From Nemertoderma westbladi (Eukaryota; Xenacoelomorpha; Nemertodermatida; Nemertodermatidae), in NCBI GenBank assembly GCA_032718475.1, contig JAUCBJ010007374.1:34920-98919 (forward strand): DNA of 64,000 nt, read 5' to 3'. Position 1 is the first letter of the stretch. Each line of letters starts with the position of its first letter. Below the pieces are notes generated by a model. It had not been told where the DNA came from and made no database searches. It saw only the letters and a program-made list of their open reading frames with translations. A program made the position numbers and the translations under genes. Positions 40,901-55,200 of the stretch are shown here, one piece after another.

Positions 40901-43467
40901 GAATGATCCGTTACTATCTGTATCAGCTTGGTAGAATGATCCCTTACTATCTGTATTAGTTTGGTAGAATGATCCGTTCATATCTGTATTAGTTTGGTAG
41001 AATGATCCGTTCCTATCTGTATTAGCTTGGTAGAATGATCCGTTACTATCTGTATCAGCTTGGTAGAATGATCCGTTACTATCTGTATTAGCTTGGTAGA
41101 ATGATCCCTTACTATCTGTATTAGCTTGGTAGAAAGATCCGTTTCTATCTGTATTAGCTTGGTAGAATGATCCGTTACTATCTGTATTAGCGTGGTAGAA
41201 TGATCCGTTACTATCTGTATCAGCTTGGTAGAATGATCCGTTCATATCTGTATTAGTTTGGTAGAATGATCCGTTCCTATCTGTATTAGCTTGGTAGAAT
41301 GATCCGTTACTATCTGTATCAGCTTGGTAGAATGATCCGTTCCTATCTGTATTAGCTTGGTAGAAAGATCCGTTTCTATCTGTATTAGCCTGGTAGAATG
41401 ATCCGTTACTATCTGTATTAGCTTGGTAGAATGATCCGTTACTATCTATATCAGCTTGGTAGAATGATCCGTTCCTATCTGTATTAGCTAGGTAGAATGA
41501 TCCGTTGCTTTCTGTATTAGCTTGGTAGAATGATCCGTTACTATCTGTATTAGCTTGGTAGAATGATCCGTTCCTATCTGTATTAGCTTGGTAGAATGAT
41601 CCGTTGCTTTCTGTATTAGCTTGGTAGAATGATCCGTTACTATCTGTATTAGCTTGGTAGAATGATCCGTTACTATCTGTATTAGCTTGGTAGAATGATC
41701 CGTTACTATCTGTATTAGCTTGGTAGAATGATCCGTTACTATCTGTATCAGCTTGGTAGAATGATCCGTTCATATCTGTATTAGCTTGGTAGAATGATCC
41801 GTTACTATCTGTATCAGCTTGGTAGAATGATCCGTTACTATCTGTATTAGCTTGGTAGAATGATCCGTTACTATCTGTATTAGCTTGGTAGAATGATCCG
41901 TTCCTATCTGTATTAGCTTTGTATAATGATCCGTTCATATCTGTATTAGCTTGGTAGAATGATCCGTTACTATCTGTATTAGCTTGGTAGAATGATCCGT
42001 TCATATCTGTATTAGCTTGGTAGAATGATCCGTTACTATCTGTATCAGCTTGGTAGAATGATCCGTTCATATCTGTATTAGCTTGGTAGAATGATCCGTT
42101 ACTATCTGTATTAGCTTGGTAGAATGATCCGTTACTATCTGTATTAGCTTGGTAGAATGATCCGTTACTATCTGTATCAGCTTGGTAGAATGATCCCTTA
42201 CTATCTGTATTAGCTTGGTAGAAAGATCCGTTTCTATCTGTATTAGCTTGGTAGAATGATCCGTTACTATCTGTATTAGCTTAGTAGAATGATCCGTTAC
42301 TATCTGTATCAGCTTAGTAGAATGATCCCTTACTATCTGTATTAGCTTGGTAGAAAGATCCGTTTCTATCTGTATTAGCTTGGTAGAATGATCCGTTACT
42401 ATCTGTATTAGCTTGGTAGAATGATCCGTTACTATCTGTATCAGCTTGGTAGAATGATCCCTTACTATCTGTATTAGCTTGGTAGAATGATCCGTTACTA
42501 TCTGTATTAGCTTGGTAGAATGATCCGTTACTATCTGTATCAGCTTGGTAGAATGATCCCTTACTATCTGTATTAGCTTGGTAGAAAGATCCGTTTCTAT
42601 CTGTATTAGCTTGGTAGAATGATCCGTTACTATCTGTATTAGCTTGGTAGAATGATCCGTTACTATCTGTATCAGCTTGGTAGAATGATCCCTTACTATC
42701 TGTATTAGCTTGGTAGAAAGATCCGTTTCTATCTGTATTAGCTTGGTAGAATGATCCGTTACTATCTGTATTAGCTTGGTAGAATGATCCGTTACTATCT
42801 GTATCAGCTTGGTAGAATGATCCGTTACTATCTGTATTAGCTTGGTAGAACGATCCGTTACTACCTGTATTAGCTTGGTAGAATGATCCGTTACTATCTG
42901 TATCAGCTTGGTAGAATGATCCCTTACTATCTGTATTAGTTTGGTAGAATGATCCGTTCATATCTGTATTAGCTTGGTAGAATGATCCGTTACTATCTGT
43001 ATTAGCTTGGTTGAATGATCCGTTACTATCTGTATTAGCTTGGTAGAATGATCCGTTACTATCTGTATTAGCTTGGTAGAATGATCCATTACTATCTGTA
43101 TTAGCTTGGTAGAATGATCCGTTCCTATCTGTATTAGCTTGGTAGAATGATCCGCTCCTTTCTGTATTAGCTTGGTAGAATGATCCGTTCCTATCTGTAT
43201 TAGCTAGGTAGAATGATCCGTTCCTATCTGTATTAGCTTGGTAGAATGATCCGTTACTATCTGTATTAGCTTGGTTGAATGATCCGTTACTATCTGTATT
43301 AGCTTGGTAGAATGATCCGTTACTATCTGTATTAGCTTGGTAGAATGATCCATTACTATCTGTATTAGCTTGGTAGAATGATCCGTTCCTATCTGTATTA
43401 GCTTGGTAGAATGATCCGCTCCTTTCTGTATTAGCTTGGTAGAATGATCCGTTCCTATCTGTATTAG

Positions 43468-46400
43468 CTAGGTAGAATGATCCGTTCCTATCTGTATTAG
43501 CTTGGTAGAATGATCCGTTACTATCTGTATTAGCTTGGTTGAATTATTCGTTACTATCTGTATTAGCTTGGTAGAATGATCCGTTCCTTTCTGTATTAGC
43601 TTGGTAGAATGATCCGTTCCTATCTGTATTAGCTTGGTAGAATGATCCGTTACTATCTGTATTAGCTCGGTAGAATGATCCGTTACTATCTGTATTAGCT
43701 TGGTAGAATGATCCGTTCCTATCTGTATTAGCTTGGTTGAATGATCCATTACTATCTGTATTAGCTTGGTTGAATTATCCGTTACTATCTGTATTAGCTT
43801 GGTAGAATGATCGGTTACTATCTGTATTAGCTTGGTAGAATGATCCGTTACTATCTGTATTAGCTAGGTAGAATGATCCGTTACTATCTGTATTAGCTTG
43901 GTAGAATGATCCGTTCCTATCTGTATTAGCTTGGTTGAATGATCCGTTACTATCTGTATTAGCTTGGTAGAATGATCCGTTACTATCTGTATTAGCTTGG
44001 TAGAATGATCCGTTACTATCTGTATTACCTTGGTAGAATGATCCGTTCCTATCTGTATTAGCTTGGTAGAGTGATCCGTTACTATCTGTATTAGCTTGGT
44101 AGAATGATCCGTTACTATCTGTATTAGCTTTGTATAATGATCCGTTCCTATTAGTTTGGTAGAATGATCCGTTCCTATCTGTATTAGCTTGGTAGAATGA
44201 TCTGTTCATATTTGTATTAGCTTGGTAGAATGATCCGTTCCTATCTGTATCAGCTTGGTAGAATGATCCGTTCCTATCTGTATTAGCTTGGTAGAATGAT
44301 CCGTTCCTATCTATATTAGCTAGGTAGAATGATCCGTTACTATCTGTATTAGCTTGGTAGAATGATCCGTTCCTATCTGTATTAGCTTTGTATAATGATT
44401 CGTTCCTATCTGTATTAGCTTTGTAGAATGATCCGTTCCTATCTGTATTAGCTTGGTAGAATGATCCGTTCCTATCTGTATTAGCTTGGTAGAATGATCC
44501 GTTCCTATCTGTATTAGCTTTGTATAATGATTCGTTCCTATCTGTATTAGCTTTGTAGAATGATCCGTTCCTATCTGTATTTACTTGGTAGAATGATCCG
44601 TTACTATCTGTATTAGCTCGGTCGAATGATCCGTTCCTATCTGTATTAGCTTTGTAGAATGATTCGTTCATATCTGTATTAGCTTGGTAGAGTGATCCGT
44701 TGCTTTCTGTATTAGCTTTGTAGAATGATCCGTTCCTATCTGTATTAACTTGGTAGAATGATCCGTTACTATCTGTCTTAGCTTGGTAGAATGATCCGTT
44801 CCTATCTGTATTAGCTTGGTAGAATGATCCGTTCCTTTCTTTATTAGCTTGGTTGAATGATCCGTTCATATCTGTATTAGCTTGGTAGAATGATCCGTTA
44901 CTATCTGTATTAGCTTGGTAGAGTGATCCGTTGCTTTCTGTATTAGATTGGTTGAATGATCCGTTCCTATCTGTATTAGCTTGGTAGAATGATCCGTTAC
45001 TATCTGTATTAGCTTGGTAGAGTGATCCGTTGCTTTCTCTATTAGCTTGGTTGAATGATCCGTTCCTATCTGTATTAGCTTGGTAGAATGATCCGTTCAT
45101 ATCTGTATTAGCTTGGTAGAGTGATCCGTTGCTTTCTGTATTAGCTTGGTAGAATGATCCGTTCCTATCTGTATTAGCTTTGTAGAATGATCCGTTCATA
45201 TCTGTATTAGCTTGGTAGAATGATCCGTTACTATCTGTATTAGCTTTGTAGAATGATCCGTTCATATCTGTATTAGCTTTGTAGAATGATCCGTTCCTAT
45301 CTGTATTAGCTTTGTAGAATGATCCGTTCATATCTGATTAGCTTTGTAGAATGATTCGTTCCTATCTGTATTAGCTTTGTAGAATGATCCGTTCCTATCT
45401 GTATTAACTTGGTTGAATGATCCGTTCCTATCTGTATAAGCTTGGTAGAGTGATCCGTTGCTTTCTGTATTAGCTTGTTAGAATGATCCGTTCCTATCTG
45501 TATTAGCTTGGTTGAATGATCCGTTATTATCTGTATTCACTTGGTAGAATGATCCGTTCCTATCCGTATTAGCTTGGTAGAATGATCCGTTCCTATCTGT
45601 ATTAGCTTGGTAGAATGATCCGTTACTATCTGTATTAGCTTGGTAGAATGATTCGTTACTATCTGTATTAGCTTGGTAGAATGATCCGTTACTATCTGTA
45701 TTAGCTTGGTAGAATGATCCGTTACTATCTGTATTAGCTAGGTAGAATGATCCGTTACTATCTGTATTAGCTTGGTAGAATGATCCGTTACTATCTGTAT
45801 TAGCTTGGTAGAATGATCCGTTCCTTTCTGTATTAGCTTGGTAGAATAATCCGTTACTATCTGTATTAGCTTGGTAGAATGATCCGTTACTATCTGTATT
45901 AGCTTGGTAGAATGGTCCGTTCCTATCTGTATTAGCTTGGTTGAATGATCCGTTACTATCTGTATTAGCTTGGTAGAATGATCCGTTACTATCTCTATTA
46001 GCTTGGTAGAATGATCCGTTACTATCTGTATTAGCTTGGTAGAATGATCCGTTACTATCTGTATTAGCTAGGTAGAATGATCCGTTCATATCTGTATTAG
46101 CTTGGTAGAATGATCCGTTACTATCTGTATTAGCTTGGTAGAATGATCCGTTACTATCTGTATTAGCTTGGTAGAATAATCCGTTACTATCTGTATTAGC
46201 TTGGTTGAATGATCCGTTACTATCTGTATTAGCTTGGTTGAATGATCCGTTACTATCTGTATTAGCTTGGTAGAATGATCCGTTACTATCTGTATTAGCT
46301 TGGTAGAATGATCCGTTACTATCTGTATTAGCTTGGTAGAATAATCCGTTACTATCTGTATTAGCTTGGTTGAATGATCCGTTACTATCTGTATTAGCTT

Positions 46401-49221
46401 GGTTGAATGATCCGTTACTATCTGAATTAGCTTGGTAGAATGATCCGTTACTATCTGTATTAGCTAGGTAGAATGATCCGTTCCTATCTGTATTAGCTTG
46501 GTAGAATGATCCGTTACTATCTGTATTAGCTTGGTTGAATGATCCGTTACTATCTGTATTAGCTTGGTTGAATGATCCGTTACTATCTGTATTAGCTTGG
46601 TAGAATGATCCGTTACTATCTGTATTAGCTTGGTAGAATGATCCAGTACTATCTGTATTAGCTTGGTAGAATGATCCGTTCCTATCTGTATTAGCTTGGT
46701 AGAATGATCCGCTCCTTTCTGTATTAGCTTGGTAAAATGATCCGTTCCTATCTGTATTAGCTAGGTAGAATGATCCGTTCCTATCTGTATTAGCTTGGTA
46801 GAATGATCCGTTACTATCTGTATTAGCTTGGTTGAATTATTCGTTACTATCTGTATTAGCTTGGTAGAATGATCCGTTCCTTTCTGTATTAGCTTGGTAG
46901 AATGATCCGTTCCTATCTGTAATAGCTTGGTAGAATGATCCGTTCCTATCTGTATTAGCTTGGTTTGAATGATCCCTTACTATCTGTATTAGCTTGGTAG
47001 AAAGATCCGTTTCTATCTGTATTAGCTTGGTAGAATGATCCGTTACTATCTGTATTAGCTTGGTAGAATGATCCGTTACTATCTGTATCAGCTTGGTAGA
47101 ATGATCCGTTCATATCTGTATTAGTTTGGTAGAATGATCCGTTCCTATCTGTATTAGCTTGGTAGAATGATCCGTTACTATCTGTATCAGCTTGGTAGAA
47201 TGATCCGTTCCTATCTATATCAGCTTGGTAGAATGATCCGTTCCTATCTGTATTAGCTTGGTAGAAAGATCCGTTTCTATCTGTATTAGCTTGGTAGAAT
47301 GATCCGTTACTATCTGTATTAGCTTGGTAGAATGATCCGTTACTATCTATATCAGCTTGGTAGAATGATCCCTTACTATCTGTATTAGCTTGGTAGAATG
47401 ATCCGTTCCTATCTGTATTAGCTTGGTAGAATGATCCGTTGCTTTCTGTATTAGCTTGGTAGAATGATCCGTTACTATCTGTATTAGCTTGGTAGAATGA
47501 TCCGTTACTATCTGTATTAGCTTGGTAGAATGATCCGTTACTATCTGTATCAGCTTGGTAGAATGATCCGTTCATATCTGTATTAGCTTGGTAGAATGAT
47601 CCGTTACTATCTGTATCAGCTTGGTAGAATGATCCGTTCATATCTGTATTAGCTTGGTAGAATGATCCGTTACTATCTGTATTAGCTTGGTAGAATGATC
47701 CGTTACTATCTGTATTAGCTTGGTAGAATGATCCGTTACTATCTGTATCAGCTTGGTAGAATGATCCCTTACTATCTGTATTAGCTTGGTAGAAAGATCC
47801 GTTTCTATCTGTATTAGCTTGGTAGAATGATCCGTTACTACCTGTATTAGCTTGGTAGAATGATCCGTTACTATCTGTATCAGCTTAGTAGAATGATCCC
47901 TTACTATCTGTATTAGCTTGGTAGAAAGATCCGTTTCTATCTGTATTAGCTTGGTAGAATGATCCGTTACTATCTGTATTAGCTTGGTAGAATGATCCGT
48001 TACTATCTGTATCAGCTTGGTAGAATGATCCCTTACTATCTGTATTAGCTTGGTAGAATGATCCGTTACTATCTGTATTAGCTTGGTAGAATGATCCGTT
48101 ACTATCTGTATCAGCTTGGTAGAATGATCCGTTACTATCTGTATCAGCTTGGTAGAATGATCCCTTACTATCTGTATTAGCTTGGTAGAAAGATCCGTTT
48201 CTATCTGTATTAGCTTGGTAGAATGATCCGTTACTATCTGTATTAGCTTGGTAGAATGATCCGTTACTATCTGTATCAGCTTGGTAGAATGATCCGTTAC
48301 TATCTGTATTAGCTTGGTAGAACGATCCGTTACTATCTGTATTAGCTTGGTAGAATGATCCGTTACTATCTGTCTCAGCTTGGTAGAATGATCCCTTACT
48401 ATCTGTATTAGTTTGGTAGAATGATCCGTTCATATCTGTATTAGCTTGGTAGAATGATCCGTTACTATCTGTATTAGCTTGGTTGAATGATCCGTTACTA
48501 TCTGTATTAGCTTGGTAGAATGATCCGTTACTATCTGTATTAGCTTGGTAGAATGATCCATTACTATCTGTATTAGCTTGGTAGAATGATCCGTTCCTAT
48601 CTGTATTAGCTTGGTAGAATGATCCGCTCCTTTCTGTATTAGCTTGGTAGAATGATCCGTTCCTATCTGTATTAGCTAGGTAGAATGATCCGTTCCTATC
48701 TGTATTAGCTTGGTAGAATGATCCGTTACTATCTGTATTAGCTTGGTTGAATGATCCGTTACTATCTGTATTAGCTTGGTAGAATGATCCGTTACTATCT
48801 GTATTAGCTTGGTAGAATGATCCATTACTATCTGTATTAGCTTGGTAGAATGATCCGTTCCTATCTGTATTAGCTTGGTAGAATGATCCGCTCCTTTCTG
48901 TATTAGCTTGGTAGAATGATCCGTTCCTATCTGTATTAGCTAGGTAGAATGATCCGTTCCTATCTGTATTAGCTTGGTAGAATGATCCGTTACTATCTGT
49001 ATTAGCTTGGTTGAATTATTCGTTACTATCTGTATTAGCTTGGTAGAATGATCCGTTCCTTTCTGTATTAGCTTGGTAGAATGATCCGTTCCTATCTGTA
49101 TTAGCTTGGTAGAATGATCCGTTACTATCTGTATTAGCTCGGTAGAATGATCCGTTACTATCTGTATTAGCTTGGTAGAATGATCCGTTCCTATCTGTAT
49201 TAGCTTGGTTGAATGATCCAT
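43468..49221. repeat. Higher-order duplication in the 33-bp array, offset 5472 bp
   Basis: The stretch at 43468-43749 recurs at 48940-49221 with the same 93-residue reading. Flanking runs (42961 end against 48433 end; 45331 against beyond 50341) align with the same or slightly shifted offset. The offset is not a multiple of 33, so indel-bearing units are included. The copies share rare variants such as GAATTATTCG. Confidence 0.75.
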
Positions 49222-49246
49222 TACTATCTGTATTAGCTTGGTTGAA

Positions 49247-52200
49247 TTATCCGTTACTATCTGTATTAGCTTGGTAGAATGATCCGTTACTATCTGTATT
49301 AGCTTGGTAGAATGATCCGTTACTATCTGTATTAGCTAGGTAGAATGATCCGTTACTATCTGTATTAGCTTGGTAGAATGATCCGTTCCTATCTGTATTA
49401 GCTTGGTTGAATGATCCGTTACTATCTGTATTAGCTTGGTAGATTGATCCGTTACTATCTGTATTAGCTTGGTAGAATGATCCGTTACTATCTGTATTAG
49501 CTTGGTAGAATGATCCGTTCCTATCTGTATTAGCTTGGTAGAGTGATCCGTTACTATCTGTATTAGCTTGGTAGAATGATCCGTTACTATCTGTATTAGC
49601 TTTGTATAATGATCCGTTCCTATTAGTTTGGTAGAATGATCCGTTCCTATCTGTATTAGCTTGGTAGAATGATCTGTTCATATTTGTATTAGCTTGGTAG
49701 AATGATCCGTTCCTATCTGTATCAGCTTGGTAGAATGATCCGTTCCTATCTGTATTAGCTTGGTAGAATGATCCGTTCCTATCTGTATTAGCTAGGTAGA
49801 ATGATCCGTTACTATCTGTATTAGCTTGGTTGAATGATCCGTTACTATCTGTATTAGCTTGGTAGAATGATCCGTTCCTTTCTGTATTAGCTAGGTAGAA
49901 TGATCCGTTACTATCTGTATTAGCTTGGTTGAATGATCCGTTACTATCTGTATTAGATTGGTTGAATGATCCGTTCCTATCTGTATTAGCTTGGTAGAAT
50001 GATCCGTTACTATCTGTATTAGCTTGGTAGAGTGATCCGTTGCTTTCTGTATTAGCTTGGTTGAATGATCCGTTCCTATCTGTATTAGCTTGGTAGAATG
50101 ATCCGTTCATATCTGTATTAGCTTGGTAGAGTGATCCGTTGCTTTCTGTATTAGCTTGGTAGAATGATCCGTTCCTATCTGTATTAGCTTTGTAGAATGA
50201 TCCGTTCATATCTGTATTAGCTTGGTAGAATGATCCGTTACTATCTGTATTAGCTTTGTAGAATGATCCGTTCATATCTGTATTAGCTTTGTAGAATGAT
50301 CCGTTCCTATCTGTATTAGCTTTGTAGAATGATCCGTTCATATCTGATTAGCTTTGTAGAATGATTCGTTCCTATCTGTATTAGCTTTGTAGAATGATCC
50401 GTTCCTATCTGTATTAACTTGGTTGAATGATCCGTTCCTATCTGTATAAGCTTGGTAGAGTGATCCGTTGCTTTCTGTATTAGCTTGTTAGAATGATCCG
50501 TTCCTATCTGTATTAGCTTGGTTGAATGATCCGTTATTATCTGTATTCACTTGGTAGAATGATCCGTTCCTATCCGTATTAGCTTGGTAGAATGATCCGT
50601 TCCTATCTGTATTAGCTTGGTAGAATGATCCGTTACTATCTGTATTAGCTTGGTAGAATGATCCGTTACTATCTGTATTAGCTTGGTAGAATGATCCGTT
50701 ACTCTCTGTATTAGCTTGGTAGAATGATCCGTTACTATCTGTATTAGCTAGGTAGAATGATCCGTTACTATCTGTATTAGCTTGGTAGAATGATCCGTTA
50801 CTATCTGTATTAGCTTGGTAGAATGATCCGTTCCTTTCTGTATTAGCTTGGTAGAATAATCCGTTACTATCTGTATTAGCTTGGTAGAATGATCCGTTAC
50901 TATCTGTATTAGCTTGGTAGAATGGTCCGTTCCTATCTGTATTACCTTGGTTGAATGATCCGTTACTATCTGTATTAGCTTGGTAGAATGATCCGTTACT
51001 ATCTGTATTAGCTTGGTAGAATGATCCGTTACTATCTGTATTAGCTTGGTAGAATGATCCGTTACTATCTGTATTAGCTAGGTAGAATGATCCGTTCATA
51101 TCTGTATTAGCTTGGTAGAATGATCCGTTACTATCTGTATTAGCTTGGTAGAATGATCCGTTACTATCTGTATTAGCTTGGTAGAATAATCCGTTACTAT
51201 CTGTATTAGCTTGGTTGAATGATCCGTTACTATCTGTATTAGCTTGGTTGAATGATCCGTTACTATCTGTATTAGCTTGGTAGAATGATCCGTTACTATC
51301 TGTATTAGCTTGGTAGAATGATCCGTTACTATCTGTATTAGCTTGGTAGAATAATCCGTTACTATCTGTATTAGCTTGGTTGAATGATCCGTTACTATCT
51401 GTATTAGCTTGGTTGAATGATCCGTTACTATCTGAATTAGCTTGGTAGAATGATCCGTTACTATCTGTATTAGCTAGGTAGAATGATCCGTTCCTATCTG
51501 TATTAGCTTGGTAGAATAATCCGTTACTATCTGTATTAGCTTGGTTGAATGATCCGTTACTATCTGTATTAGCTTGGTTGAATGATCCGTTACTATCTGT
51601 ATTAGCTTGGTAGAATGATCCGTTACTATCTGTATTAGCTTGGTAGAATGATCCAGTACTATCTGTATTAGCTTGGTAGAATGATCCGTTCCTATCTGTA
51701 TTAGCTTGGTAGAATGATCCGCTCCTTTCTGTATTAGCTTGGTAGAATGATCCGTTCCTATCTGTATTAGCTAGGTAGAATGATCCGTTCCTATCTGTAT
51801 TAGCTTGGTAGAATGATCCGTTACTATCTGTATTAGCTTGGTTGAATTATTCGTTACTATCTGTATTAGCTTGGTAGAATGATCCGTTCCTTTCTGTATT
51901 AGCTTGGTAGAATGATCCGTTCCTATCTGTATTAGCTTGGTAGAATGATCCGTTCCTATCTGTATTAGCTAGGTAGAATGATCCGTTACTATCTGTATTA
52001 GCTTGGTAGAATGATCCGTTCCTATCTGTATTAGCTTGGTTGAATGATCCATTACTACCTGTATTAGCTTGGTTGAATTATCCGTTACTATCTGTATTAG
52101 CTTGGTAGAATGATCCGTTACTATCTGTATTAGCTTGGTAGAATGATCCGTTACTATCTGTATTAGCTAGGTAGAATGATCCGTTACTATCTGTATTAGC

Positions 52201-55200
52201 TTGGTAGAATGATCCGTTCCTTTCTGTATTAGCTTGGTTGAATGATCCGTTACTATCTGTATTAGCTTGGTAGAATGATCCGTTACTATCTGTATTAGCT
52301 TGGTAGAATGATCCGTTACTATCTGTATTAGCTTGGTAGAATGATCCGTTCCTATCTGTATTAGCTTGGTAGAGTGATCCGTTACTATCTGTATTAGCTT
52401 GGTAGAATGATCCGTTACTATCTGTATTAGCTTGGTAGAATGATCCGTTCCTATCTGTATTAGCTTGGTAGAATGATCCGTTACTATCTGTATTAGCTTG
52501 GTAGATTGATCCGTTCCTATCTGTATTAGCTTGGTAGAGTGATCCGTTACTATCTGTATTAGCTTGGTAGAATGATCCGTTACTATCTGTATTAGCTTTG
52601 TATAATGATCCGTTCCTATTAGTTTGGTAGAATGATCCGTTCCTATCTGTATTAGCTTGGTAGAATGATCTGTTCATATTTGTATTAGCTTGGTAGAATG
52701 ATCCGTTCCTATCTGTATCAGCTTGGTAGAATGATCCGTTCCTATCTGTATTAGCTTGGTAGAATGATCCGTTCCTATCTGTATTAGCTAGGTAGAATGA
52801 TCCGTTACTATCTGTATTAGCTTGGTAGAATGATCCGTTCCTATCTGTATTAGCTTGGTTGAATGATCCGTTACTATCTGTATTAGCTTGGTAGAATGAT
52901 CCGTTACTATCTGTATTAGCTTGGTATAATGATCCGTTACTATCTGTATTAGCTTGGTTGAATTATTCGTTTCTATCTGTATTAGCTTGGTAGAATGATC
53001 CGTTCCTTTCTGTATTAGCTTGGTAGAATGATCCGTTCCTATCTGTATTAGCTTGGTAGAATGATCCGTTACTATCTGTATTAGCTAGGTAGAATGATCC
53101 GTTACTATCTGTATTAGCTTGGTAGAATGATCCGTTCCTATCTGTATTAGCTTGGTTGAATGATCCATTACTATCTGTATTAGCTTGGTTGAATTATCCG
53201 TTACTATCTGTATTAGCTTGGTAGAATGATCCGTTACTATCTGTATTAGCTTGGTAGAATGATCCGTTACTATCTGTATTAGCTAGGTAGAATGATCCGT
53301 TACTATCTGTATTAGCTTGGTAGAATGATCCGTTCCTATCTGTATTAGCTTGGTTGAATGATCCGTTACTATCTGTATTAGCTTGGTAGAATGATCCGTT
53401 ACTATCTGTATTAGCTTGGTAGAATGATCCTTTACTATCTGTATTAGCTAGGTAGAATGATCCGTTACTATCTGTATTAGCTTTGTATAATGATCCGTTC
53501 CTATTAGTTTGGTAGAATGATCCGTTCCTATCTGTATTAGCTTGGTAGAATGATCTGTTCATATTTGTATTAGCTTGGTAGAATGATCCGTTCCTATCTG
53601 TATCAGCTTGGTAGAATGATCCGTTCCTATCTGTATTAGCTTGGTAGAATGATCCATTCCTATCTGTATTAGCTAGGTAGAATGATCCGTTACTATCTGT
53701 ATTAGCTTGGTAGAATGATCCGTTCCTATCTGTATTAGCTTGGTTGAATGATCCGTTACTATCTGTATTAGCTTGGTAGAATTATCCGTTACTATCTGTA
53801 TTAGCTTGGTAGAATGATCCGTTACTATCTGTATTAGCTTGGTAGAATGATCCGTTCCTATCTGTATTAGCTAGGTAGAATGATCCGTTACTATCTGTAT
53901 TAGCTTGGTAGAATGATCCGTTCCTATCTGTATTACCTTGGTAGAATGATCCGCTCCTTTCTGTATTAGCTTGGTAGAATGATCCGTTACTATCTGTATT
54001 AGCTAGGTAGAATGATCCGTTAATATCTGTATTAGCTTGGTAGAATGATCCGTTCCTATCTGTATTAGCTTGGTAGAATGATCTGTTCATATTTGTATTA
54101 GCTTGGTAGAATGATCCTTTCCTATTTGTATTAGCTTTGTAGAATGATTCGTTCATATCTGTATTAGCTTGGTAGAATGATCCGTTCCTATCTGTATTAG
54201 CTTGGTAGAGTGATCCGTTCCTATCTGTATTAGCTTGGTAGAATGATCCGTTCCTTTCTGTATTAGCTTGGTAGAATGATCCGTTCCTATCTGTATTAGC
54301 TTGGTAGAATGATCCGTTCCTTTCTGTATTAGCTTGGTAGAATGATCCGTTACTATCTGTATTAGCTTGGTAGAATGATCCGTTACTATCTGTATTAGCT
54401 TGGTAGAATGATCCGTTCCTATCTGTATTAGCTTGGTAGAATGATCCGTTACTATCTGTATTAGCTTTGTAGAATGATCCGTTACTATCTGTATTAGCTT
54501 TGTAGAATGATCCGTTACTATCTGTATTAGCTTGGTAGAATGATCCGTTACTATCTGTATTAGCTTTGTAGAATGATCCGTTACTATCTGTATTAGCTTG
54601 GTAGAATGATCCGTTCCTATCTGTATTAGCTTGGTAGAATGATCCGTTCCTATCTGTATTAGCTTGGTAGAATGATCCGCTCCTTTCTGTATTAGCTTGG
54701 TAGAATGATCCGTTACTATCTGTATTAGCTAGGTAGAATGATCCGTTACTATCTGTATTAGCTTGGTAGAATGATCCGTTCCTATCTGTATTAGCTTGGT
54801 AGAATGATCTGTTCATATTTGTATTAGCTTGGTAGAATGATCCTTTCCTATTTGTATTAGCTTTGTAGAATGATCCGTTCCTTTCTGTATTAGCTTGGTA
54901 GAATGATCCGTTCCTATCTGTATTAGCTTGGTAGAATGATCCGTTACTATCTGTATTAGCTCGGTAGAATGATCCGTTACTATCTGTATTAGCTTGGTAG
55001 AATGATCCGTTCCTATCTGTATTAGCTTGGTAGAATGATCCGTTACTATCTGTATTAGCTCGGTAGAATTATTCGTTACTATCTGTATTAGCTTGGTAGA
55101 ATGATCCGTTCCTTTCTGTATTAGCTTGGTAGAATGATCCGTTCCTATCTGTATTAGCTTGGTAGAATGATCCGTTACTATCTGTATTAGCTCGGTAGAA